A DNA stretch of 8,442 nt from NCBI GenBank assembly GCA_900556345.1, contig USOM01000029.1:1-8442 (forward strand), written 5' to 3'. The position numbers were made by a program, and so were the translations under genes. The notes beneath the pieces are model-generated. The model ran no database searches and was not told the DNA's origin. It worked only from the letters and a program-made list of their open reading frames with translations. Below are positions 1 through 6,354 of this stretch, piece after piece (position 1 is the first letter of the stretch; the number at the start of each line of letters is the position of its first letter). The DNA is from an uncultured Clostridium sp. GTDB taxonomy: Bacteria > Bacillota > Clostridia > TANB77 > CAG-508.

Positions 1-124
1 TACGGGGAGAATTACGGAAAAAGAATTTTCCGAATGTCCACAGTATACGTTTTACGTAAATCCATTTGGAGTAGTTTAGGTGGTTACGGTTTTCTGCTAT
101 ATTCAGCTCTGTTTTACTATTCAT
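1..124 (-). CDS. N-terminal fragment of a probable acyltransferase (runs off left edge)
   Basis: The minus strand opens an ATG at 124-122 and stays open for 41 codons to the window edge, so only the N-terminus is present. The start overlaps the end of the upstream glycosyltransferase by 8 bases (ATGAATAG, which contains that gene's TAG). The same 8-base arrangement occurs at 4942-4949, which supports a real, translationally coupled gene. The visible part has a polar lead (MNSKTELNIAENRN) and then an aromatic/basic stretch with Trp21, Trp29 and FFFRNSPR at 34-41. That layout resembles the N-terminal lead of WcaF-like hexapeptide-repeat O-acetyltransferases in polysaccharide loci, which precedes the left-handed beta-helix. 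The catalytic repeats would lie outside the window, so the product is inference; the existence of a coding start is much firmer. If correct, it would acetylate a sugar of the repeat unit in the cytoplasm. Confidence 0.6.
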   Translation of the reverse strand, partial: MNSKTELNIAENRNHLNYSKWIYVKRILWTFGKFFFRNSPR

Positions 125-1262
125 ATACAAAATCGGGTTTTTCTCCTTGATTAGTTAACCATTTATATAGCATTATCATTTTTTGGGCTGATGCATCCCA
201 TGTAAAGTTTTCACTTACTAATTTATATCCTCTATTTCCCATGCTAATACGTTCTTCGTCACTCATGTTAAAAAGAGTTTGAAGCCCTTGTTTAATAGAT
301 GATACATTATCTTCTATTCTGATGGCTGCATTTGCTTCAAAACCTTCAGGTATATTGCATTGTGGAGTCATTACTACAGGAAGTTTCCATGACCATGCTT
401 CAAGTATGGTCATAGGAAGCCCTTCTCCATGTGAAGGCAAGATGTAAGCATCTGCGTTTGCGTACATTTTTATTTTATCTTCTCCAAACAATCCTCCATG
501 GAATATTACAATCTCTTTTAAATTGTTGGAATGGACTATATGCTCCAGTTTTGTTTGGCAATTTTCATGATCCCAGCCTACTATATCAATGATCCAATTA
601 TTAAAGATATTAGGATTCTCTTTTTTTAAGGTGGCTATTGCTTGTAGTAAAATATCGATTCCTTTTTTAGGATGCAATCTTCCTAAATATAGTAAATGAT
701 AATTTGAATCCGGCTTTACGTATTTCTTTGTGGTTTTAGGAAGATTTATTCCATTAGGTATAATAGCTATGGGTTGTTTCAAACCATAAGCACGAATATC
801 TTCCATTTCCTTTTGGCATAAAGCATGATAGCAATTAACTGCTTTAAGTCCTTTTGAAAAAAAAATATTTGCGATAATTCTTTTTATTTTACCTTGTTTC
901 TTAATGATGTATGGATCTAGCATTCCATGCGGAGAACAAACGATAGGAATCTTATAATGTTTTTTCCATATACCCATTAATATATGAGGATAACGCCATA
1001 AGGCTTCCATGTGAAAAATATCAGCAGTTTCTTGTAATAATTTTTTTTTGACTTCTTTTGAGTAGAGCATTGGACCTGCTCTAAAAAGTTGTATAGGTAA
1101 TCCTTTCCAACTAGGTAAATCTTTGAGAACATTTTCATCTTTATATGAAAAGATTTTTATCTCTTCTCCTGTAAAAGCTTTATTTGTAAATAAATCACAA
1201 ACGGCATTAAAAACGCCTCCTGCTTTACGAGTGATGGAATAGGTGAAAATAAGTATTTTCAT
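117..1262 (-). CDS. Glycosyltransferase, GT4-type (GT-B fold)
   Basis: A 381-residue protein of normal length for a GT4-type (glycosyl transferases group 1) enzyme, which transfers a sugar from a nucleotide-sugar donor to the lipid-linked repeat unit on the cytoplasmic face. The N-terminal Rossmann domain starts with MKILIFTYSITRKAGGV (1-17) and carries CSPHGMLDPY (109-118). The hinge region is IIPNGI (167-172). The C-terminal donor-binding domain holds LYLGRLHPKKG (191-201) and a complete E-x7-E signature at Glu280 and Glu288 in SHGEGLPMTILEAW. No membrane segments are evident. Its ATG overlaps the TGA of the polymerase gene by 4 bases (ATGA, 1259-1262), implying coupled translation, and its own TAG overlaps the next start by 8 bases. 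Donor, acceptor and linkage cannot be read from the sequence. The family is near certain; the specific role is unknown. Confidence 0.93.
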   Translation of the reverse strand: MKILIFTYSITRKAGGVFNAVCDLFTNKAFTGEEIKIFSYKDENVLKDLPSWKGLPIQLFRAGPMLYSKEVKKKLLQETADIFHMEALWRYPHILMGIWKKHYKIPIVCSPHGMLDPYIIKKQGKIKRIIANIFFSKGLKAVNCYHALCQKEMEDIRAYGLKQPIAIIPNGINLPKTTKKYVKPDSNYHLLYLGRLHPKKGIDILLQAIATLKKENPNIFNNWIIDIVGWDHENCQTKLEHIVHSNNLKEIVIFHGGLFGEDKIKMYANADAYILPSHGEGLPMTILEAWSWKLPVVMTPQCNIPEGFEANAAIRIEDNVSSIKQGLQTLFNMSDEERISMGNRGYKLVSENFTWDASAQKMIMLYKWLTNQGEKPDFVYE

Positions 1263-2590
1263 TGATTATAATATTTTCTATTGTATATTCTTTTTGTTAT
1301 TAATTTTTTGGCTGTAAGATTTAGTGCTAAAATTCGCTTTAGAATTACAATTCTGATATTTTTTTTGTGTATGACAAATTGAATTGTAAAAAATAGTAGA
1401 ATTAAGAATTCAATTTTGGCAAAAATTAGCTGTAATCCATGTGTTACACCTACAGTGGAATTTGCTAGCATATAGAAAAATAAGGTCATATATAAAGTAG
1501 AATAGCTCCCTCTCTTTCTTATCCATGCAAAAATTCGTGCAAGGAAATAGAAAACAAAAAAACCGAACCATGAAAAGGCAGAAAAAGCATCGTAATATCC
1601 TGTGGTACAAGTTATTCCATTGGTAAGTGCTTGTATATATTTATCTGCTTCAAATGGTATTATAAGAGATGTTTTAATATTTTCACCAACTAATCTTTTA
1701 GGTATATAATTGAAAACAAATCCATTCCATATGAACGATCCATAATTATATTCATTCTTTTGAAAGCAATAATCTATACCTAATGCAGCATTACCTAAAT
1801 CCATACCTGCACGTTCATTATAAGAACCTCCTGTAAAAGACTTTTTGATATTTTTTATGAAATTGATATCACTAATGCTATTTTGGGAATCCTTTCCCAT
1901 ATTGGTTCTTATTTCGCTAATACTTAAACTGCCAATGCAGCCTACAATAAAAAAAATAGTGAAAATTTTCTTTATTAAATTATATCTATTGGGGAATTTT
2001 ATAGCTAGTAAATAAGCGTATAATAATGCAACTGTAAAAGTGGATAATCTAGAACCATAAATTCCAAACGCATAATGCAAAATTGGAAGAGTTGACAGGA
2101 TTAAGCATCCAACTAGCCAAAGTGTTAATTTATTTTCCCGCAAATACATTAATGTTAGAATGAGAGATATGTAGCCTAATGCCTGAAATTGAAATGCAAT
2201 AACACCATCAGTTGCAGTTTTTATACCAGCATGACTTGCCGACATAATTAAATCAAAAATTAAAGAGCCTGGTGCAAAAAGAATGATAAGAGGTTTTATC
2301 CATGAACTCTTTATGTCAAGTATTTTATTAGATTTCAAAGTGACTTTACGCTCATAACCAATCATAAATGCTAAATTGCAACTAATCATTGTTATGAGGA
2401 GGTTGTATAAAATAGAGGGATTGTACACATGGGGTAGATAATAAATTGTTGTCAATTGAGGAAGGATTTGTCCCAATGACATAAATGCAATTACATAAAC
2501 AGGAGAAAAGATTCCCATTGGCTTTCTGTAATAGTAATATATCATATAGATATTTACTATTATATAAATAATAATTAAGATTTCAATCAA
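1259..2590 (-). CDS. wzy: Wzy-type oligosaccharide repeat-unit polymerase
   Basis: A 443-residue, strongly hydrophobic inner-membrane protein with about ten to eleven predicted membrane segments (approximately 3-21, 27-48, 60-78, 98-118, 133-150, 155-175, 181-197, 207-223, 335-353, 364-384, 389-407) and a basic C-terminal tail. A hydrophilic loop of about 110 residues (225-335), with conserved-looking stretches around GGSYNERAGMDLGNAALG (254-271) and NYIPKRLVGE (294-303), fits the large extracytoplasmic loop of O-antigen and capsule polymerases. These diverge greatly in sequence, so the call rests on topology and context. It would join flipped repeat units on the periplasmic side. The start is TTG (2590-2588), 5 bases after the preceding gene's stop. 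The first ATG (2545-2543) would remove the first membrane segment, so I keep TTG. It overlaps the next gene by 4 bases. An O-antigen ligase-like protein is a less likely alternative. Confidence 0.82.
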   Translation of the reverse strand: MIEILIIIYIIVNIYMIYYYYRKPMGIFSPVYVIAFMSLGQILPQLTTIYYLPHVYNPSILYNLLITMISCNLAFMIGYERKVTLKSNKILDIKSSWIKPLIILFAPGSLIFDLIMSASHAGIKTATDGVIAFQFQALGYISLILTLMYLRENKLTLWLVGCLILSTLPILHYAFGIYGSRLSTFTVALLYAYLLAIKFPNRYNLIKKIFTIFFIVGCIGSLSISEIRTNMGKDSQNSISDINFIKNIKKSFTGGSYNERAGMDLGNAALGIDYCFQKNEYNYGSFIWNGFVFNYIPKRLVGENIKTSLIIPFEADKYIQALTNGITCTTGYYDAFSAFSWFGFFVFYFLARIFAWIRKRGSYSTLYMTLFFYMLANSTVGVTHGLQLIFAKIEFLILLFFTIQFVIHKKNIRIVILKRILALNLTAKKLITKRIYNRKYYNQ

Positions 2591-2595
2591 GGCTA

Positions 2596-3720
2596 TTAAT
2601 CTTTTAGGTTGTGCAAAAAGTCAATATGTGTTTTTGCCATATTTTCTAATGTATATAATTGAATTTTTTTTCTGTTATTAGCAGCAATTTTATCTCTTAG
2701 GGATTTATTATCTATTAGTAAATTAGCATATTGGGCTAATAATTCTGTATTATTTACGGGAATAATATAACCATTTTCTTCGTTTTTGATTAATTCTAAT
2801 CCTGCAAGACAATTGTCTGTTGTAATAATAGGCAATCCATAGGCCATAGCTTCATTTATTACTAATCCCCAAATGTCTTCTCTTGTTGGCAATACATATA
2901 TATCAGAAGCTATATAATATTGAGCAAGATCTTGTGGTGGTGTAAAACCTATGAAATGAACATTGTTTAAATTGTTCTCTTTACATAAACTTAAATATTC
3001 TCTAGTGGGTTCACCTCCTACAATATAAATTCCGCATTGTTTTGAAATGTTTTTTGCTGCTTTAAGTAAGATGTCAACACCTTTTCTATAAATAAATTGT
3101 CCAGAAAAAAGTATTATGACATTATATTTAATACCAAGAATCTTTTTATATTTTAGTTTGTCTTCAGCAGTTAAGTTCTTATATACGTCTTTTTGGAAAG
3201 AGGTCGTGAATGGATAAACCATTATTTTATTATTAGCACCATAATATTGCAGATATTTGCTAGTGCCTTTACTAGAAGATAGGTAAGCTTTTGCTCCAGA
3301 GATAAAAAAGCGTTTAATATAGTAAGTAATTTTATTTTCTTTCTTTATGAATCCTCCATCAGAGTTTAATAAATAGGGTATCTTAAATAGTTTTAAATAA
3401 AGTAGTGATGACATTTGGATAAATGTGCTATACATACCGATTACAATATAGTCATATTCAGCATTTTTTCGAAGATATTTGAATTGTTCTAAAGAAAATG
3501 CAGTATTACGAAATGTTATAGACTTTAAGTATATTCCTTTAAAGTGAGTGAAATCTTCATGAAACCATGATTTTTCTTTATCTGTAATTTGATCAGGACG
3601 CCGTTCAAATAATACTGTTAAGTCACAGAGTTTACCTAGTTCGTTAAAAAAATCTACTCTATAAGGAGATGGACCTCTCCATATAATTAAGACCTTAATA
3701 TTTTTTTCTCTTTTATACAT
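2596..3720 (-). CDS. Glycosyltransferase, GT4-type (GT-B fold)
   Basis: A 374-residue protein starting MYKREKNIKVLIIWRGPSPY, with the first Rossmann strand right after the start. An in-frame ATG at 3792-3790 would add 24 residues, but they do not look like part of the family and would raise the overlap with the upstream gene from 34 to 106 bases; I therefore prefer 3720. C-terminal features are FSGQFIYRKGVDILLKA (205-221), a glycine-rich IYIVGGEP (231-238) and the donor-site segment LPTREDIWGLVINEAMAYGL (277-296). Here the E-x7-E motif appears as Asp282-x7-Glu290, preceded by Glu281; I recall this TRED-WGL variant as usual in one GT4 subgroup. The enzyme should add one sugar to the lipid-linked repeat unit. 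There is no membrane segment and no signal peptide. The 5-base gap to the polymerase gene supports one operon. Sugar specificity is not readable. Confidence 0.9.
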   Translation of the reverse strand: MYKREKNIKVLIIWRGPSPYRVDFFNELGKLCDLTVLFERRPDQITDKEKSWFHEDFTHFKGIYLKSITFRNTAFSLEQFKYLRKNAEYDYIVIGMYSTFIQMSSLLYLKLFKIPYLLNSDGGFIKKENKITYYIKRFFISGAKAYLSSSKGTSKYLQYYGANNKIMVYPFTTSFQKDVYKNLTAEDKLKYKKILGIKYNVIILFSGQFIYRKGVDILLKAAKNISKQCGIYIVGGEPTREYLSLCKENNLNNVHFIGFTPPQDLAQYYIASDIYVLPTREDIWGLVINEAMAYGLPIITTDNCLAGLELIKNEENGYIIPVNNTELLAQYANLLIDNKSLRDKIAANNRKKIQLYTLENMAKTHIDFLHNLKD

Positions 3721-4949
3721 TCTAAAATTGCTTTTGATACATTTTTCTGATATATATCCCAAGAATATCTGAGTGAGGTTTCTCGGGCACATTTAGACAT
3801 TTCTGATATTTTATCCATATTATTTTTGAACCAAATAATATGATGTTTTAGTTCATCGTTTTTGTTTGCATTATAGACGAAGCCATTAATGCCATTTTCA
3901 ATGACATCATTAACTCCTGAATAATATGTGCATAAAAGTGGTAATCCAGTAGCCATTGCCTCTAGTCCTACCATAGCCATGCCTTCACACAAAGAGGGAA
4001 GAATAAAAATATCACATTGATTATATAAATCATTTAATTTATCGCGGGTAATAAATCCCATGAAATGTATATTTTTAATACCTGAATAATTTGTATATAA
4101 TGAAGAATTTTTATCGTATGTGCCAGCTAAAAATAATTCAACGCCATCTATTTCAGATACGACTTGGAGTAAACGATGTGAACCTTTTCTATAAGAAATA
4201 TTACCTACATAAATAATCCTAAGAATATCATCTTTTCTTTTCCGTTCTTTATATGAAAACATTTTTATATCAACTCCATATGGAACTAATTTAATTTTTT
4301 CTCTAGATATTCCATTAGAAAGAAGACTTAACTCTACAAAATGAGATGGGACAAGGAAATAATCTACCATATTACATCCTTCTTTGTCGTTTCTAATCAT
4401 CTTTTCATCCCAATAGCTCATATGCATTTTTCTAATTTCTTTTAAGCCGGTTTCATCTATTTCTTTTTGAAGAATATCATGGATGTATTCTCTTTTGGCA
4501 ATAGACATATCCATGATTTTAACAATTCTAGTGTTGTCTAGTTCTTTTAAATGTTTGTTAGAGCTACCATTGTATATAATTATTGCATCTGGAGATTCTT
4601 TTTTAACAAATTTCATTAATTTTTTATAGAAAAGTGATTCAACAAAGAAATTCCAATTTTCGGTGAAATAATTAAGTAGAGGAAAGCGATTTAAAAAAAG
4701 AGTTATTACTACAAATATCTCATTGATTTGTTTTACTTTATTTTCTGATATAGACGAACAAAAGCGTGTTGATAGCTTTTTCTTTAAATCTCCTTTTGCG
4801 ATTTTTGAAATCAATGACGTAATGCTTCCCCTTTTATTGTAAACTGATGTAACATAATATTGGAGAATACCAGTTCTTTCCATTGCTGTTGCGGTTTGAA
4901 AAGAATGTTGTTTTCCTGGATGAGAAACGATTATTTTAATATTATCCAT
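3687..4949 (-). CDS. Glycosyltransferase, GT4-type (GT-B fold)
   Basis: A 420-residue protein in the normal GT4 size range. The N-terminal domain opens with IKIIVSHPGKQHSFQTATAM (4-23). The hinge carries KLVPYGVDIKMF (220-231), followed by the second Rossmann domain with IIYVGNISYRKGSHRLLQ (245-262), ELFLAGTYD (271-279) and an intact E-x7-E motif at Glu322 and Glu330 in PSLCEGMAMVGLEAMATG. These support a retaining, nucleotide-sugar-dependent transferase acting in the cytoplasm on the growing repeat unit. The stretch at 75-110 is mildly hydrophobic but too interrupted for a clear membrane span; it may contact the membrane. The ATG overlaps the 3' end of the pyruvyl-transferase-family gene by 8 bases (ATGGATAA), and its own 3' end overlaps the next glycosyltransferase by 34 bases. 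The family is very secure; donor and linkage are unknown. Confidence 0.92.
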   Translation of the reverse strand: MDNIKIIVSHPGKQHSFQTATAMERTGILQYYVTSVYNKRGSITSLISKIAKGDLKKKLSTRFCSSISENKVKQINEIFVVITLFLNRFPLLNYFTENWNFFVESLFYKKLMKFVKKESPDAIIIYNGSSNKHLKELDNTRIVKIMDMSIAKREYIHDILQKEIDETGLKEIRKMHMSYWDEKMIRNDKEGCNMVDYFLVPSHFVELSLLSNGISREKIKLVPYGVDIKMFSYKERKRKDDILRIIYVGNISYRKGSHRLLQVVSEIDGVELFLAGTYDKNSSLYTNYSGIKNIHFMGFITRDKLNDLYNQCDIFILPSLCEGMAMVGLEAMATGLPLLCTYYSGVNDVIENGINGFVYNANKNDELKHHIIWFKNNMDKISEMSKCARETSLRYSWDIYQKNVSKAILECIKEKKILRS

Positions 4950-5913
4950 TATAGTTAATGTTAAACTGTGAAAGGAATGTTTGTATATTTGTTTTTGGTA
5001 ATATAATTTCTGTTTTGAAATTACTATTGATTATTTTACTAAGATTTGAAATATTCTCTTGATTTACTACAGGTAAATTAAAATCTCTATTTAATTCCGT
5101 AGCTCTATTATCTATACCAATGATAATACTTCTTCTTTTATGTTGTAAAGCACGAATACCTCCATGTAGTCGTGTTCCTATAAAATCAACTTCATGTTTT
5201 TTTAGAAAATTATCATAATCACTTAGGTGGGGATTTATGATTTCTATTTCATTTGTTTTTTTCAATGTTTTGAAATAAGAATAATCCCGATGTCCTTGAG
5301 GCCAAAAAAAGACTTTACTGTAATCCTGTTTTAGGACTTCTATTATATGGTTGTCGCGCTCTGGATTAGGTTTATAGTCAGTCAAGGTCAAAACAGCCTC
5401 TTTGGCTTTTTTAGATGGAATTAAAGTGCATAATGTAGGTGTTAGTGACCACATTGTAGGACATCCTGTATTGATAACGTTGTCAATCCCAATATTTTTT
5501 AGTAGTTTTTCTGTATAGCTGTCACGAACGGAATGTAATGTGTTTCCTTTAAAAAGCCATTTATATGAAATCTTGGTTAAGAAAGTAAATTTTTGATTAT
5601 ATTGCTGCGCACCAACACCTATCAATATTGCATTTTTGATGTTAGGTAATGTTAGAGGTGTTAAATTCCATTGCTTAAGATGAATAATGGGATTTAAATC
5701 ACCAACGATAAGGTTACTCCCTAGTATAAATTTATAATTAGATTTTCCTAAAAAATACATATATCGATTAGATAGGGGAGTGTGAGTAGGTAACTCTATG
5801 CAAAAAGATGGAGAAAATAATTCATGCATTTCATGCTTTATTGAATCAACGATAATTTGGTCTCCTACGTTTTCGGATCCAATACAGGGCTCAAAAAGGA
5901 AAATTTTTTTCAT
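4942..5913 (-). CDS. Polysaccharide pyruvyl transferase family protein
   Basis: A 323-residue soluble protein with the hallmarks of the polysaccharide pyruvyl transferase family (PF04230; CsaB, WcaK/AmsJ-like). Signs are an N-terminal nucleotide-binding-like turn GSENVGDQII (12-21), LIGVGAQ (97-103), SVRDSYTEKLL (128-138), GCPTMWSL (150-157) and the family's strongest block, GTRLHGGIRALQHKRRSIII (246-265), followed by GIDNRATEL (266-274). Characterised members move a pyruvate ketal from phosphoenolpyruvate onto a sugar of an exopolysaccharide, giving it a negative charge. Many family members in glycan clusters are untested, so that activity here is inference. It heads the tightly packed block: its last 8 bases overlap the next gene's start, and 441 bases without a clear gene precede it. 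The start MKKIFLFEPCIG places the first strand at the N-terminus as expected. No truncation is visible. Confidence 0.88.
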   Translation of the reverse strand: MKKIFLFEPCIGSENVGDQIIVDSIKHEMHELFSPSFCIELPTHTPLSNRYMYFLGKSNYKFILGSNLIVGDLNPIIHLKQWNLTPLTLPNIKNAILIGVGAQQYNQKFTFLTKISYKWLFKGNTLHSVRDSYTEKLLKNIGIDNVINTGCPTMWSLTPTLCTLIPSKKAKEAVLTLTDYKPNPERDNHIIEVLKQDYSKVFFWPQGHRDYSYFKTLKKTNEIEIINPHLSDYDNFLKKHEVDFIGTRLHGGIRALQHKRRSIIIGIDNRATELNRDFNLPVVNQENISNLSKIINSNFKTEIILPKTNIQTFLSQFNINYNG

Positions 5914-6127
5914 TATTGTTTAAATATATTCATTGCTATTGCTCAAATATGGAAAAGGAAATGTTCAATATATATGTATGCTTTGAAAGTCGTAGAAGTT
6001 ATTTGGTATTATTAATATCTAAAGGGGGACTTCTAGTAATTTTCCTATTCAATAGATGAATTCTAGCTAATTAAGTTTTTGTTGAGTTTGAAATAATATA
6101 TAGTGTTTCATTTTAGGGTGGATTAAC

Positions 6128-6147
6128 AATGTATTGGAAAATACATT
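6128..6147. repeat. Perfect inverted repeat, 8-base arms, 4-base loop
   Basis: AATGTATT (6128-6135) and AATACATT (6140-6147) are exact reverse complements around GGAA. No T-run follows on either strand, so this is not a standard terminator. It could be an operator-like site or an RNA hairpin in the leader of the downstream block; in DNA this AT-rich it may also be chance. Confidence 0.5.
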
Positions 6148-6207
6148 TATCTATCGAAGTGAGAATTTTTTTTCTTTATATTGCTGTTTTGTGTCTACAT
6201 TTTGTTT

Positions 6208-6342
6208 GAAAGTATATACGAACTTCATTTGTATATGAGTTATACAATAGAATCTGTATCAGAATATTATAACCATTCCGAACTCTGAATAAAATAGTCT
6301 ATTTTTATTTCTAAACAATTGGCAATAATCAGAAAGTATATA
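6208..6342. repeat. 11-base direct repeat, two copies
   Basis: GAAAGTATATA occurs at 6208-6218 and again at 6332-6342 on the plus strand, 124 bases apart. A shorter match (TTTGAAAGT) to the first copy's surroundings occurs at 5982-5990. The repeats are AT-rich and may be chance, or may mark the ends of a small deletion or insertion. Confidence 0.35.
6291..6305. repeat. AT-rich palindrome with 7-base arms
   Basis: AAAATAG (6291-6297) and CTATTTT (6299-6305) are reverse complements around one base. On the plus strand the right arm runs on into TTTATTTC. The near-zero loop and AT-only outer pairs make a weak hairpin at best. It lies about 50 bases past the flippase stop, where a terminator might be expected, but the transcript (minus strand) has no U-run after it. 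Confidence 0.35.
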
Positions 6343-6354
6343 TGTCATTACTGT

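Larger units (their letters stand above)
6067..6348 (-). pseudogene. Possible decayed reading frame after the flippase gene
   Basis: An ATG at 6348-6346, 6 bases after the flippase stop, opens 29 codons (MTYILSDYCQLFRNKNRL...) to TGA at 6261-6259. The same frame then runs 35 codons to TAG (6153-6151) and 27 more to TAG (6069-6067). Three long runs in one frame are more than expected for sequence this AT-rich, where a stop should come about every 12 codons, but with six frames to choose from this is only suggestive. The spacing to the flippase stop matches the packing elsewhere in the locus. I recognise no family; residue content is rich in I, K, N, F and Y, as random AT-rich DNA also gives. 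It may equally be a small 29-residue gene or nothing. Confidence 0.2.
5914..6354. other. 441-base gap between flippase and pyruvyl-transferase-family genes
   Basis: This AT-rich stretch breaks an otherwise compact cluster. I find no tRNA, intact gene or strong terminator. It holds a perfect 8-base inverted repeat (6128-6147), an AT-rich 7-base palindrome (6291-6305), a split direct repeat (TTCTAG-TAATT at 6031 and 6061) and an 11-base direct repeat (6208 and 6332). I searched for the Bacteroides-type promoter (TTTG near -33, TAnnTTTG near -7) on the minus strand and found no exact match, so an internal promoter for the downstream block is possible but not shown. One minus-strand frame is unusually open and is listed separately as a possible relic. 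Confidence 0.6.

Noticed and set aside
1410..1610. A 66-codon minus-strand frame inside the polymerase gene
   Set aside because: It lies wholly within the polymerase coding sequence in another phase, and its Phe/Cys-rich content looks like an out-of-phase reading of a membrane protein.
5914..5950. A promoter just upstream of the pyruvyl-transferase-family gene (TTTG plus TATATTTA)
   Set aside because: The spacer is only 15 bases, the -7 box has a mismatch, and it would leave almost no leader before the ATG.
6130..6210. A 26-codon plus-strand frame (MYWKIHLSIEV...) in the gap
   Set aside because: It is short, on the opposite strand to all neighbours, and begins inside the 8-base inverted repeat. 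Chance is the simplest explanation.
6291..6310. Rho-independent terminator after the flippase gene
   Set aside because: The palindrome is almost all A/T with a one-base loop, and the transcript strand has no U-run after it.
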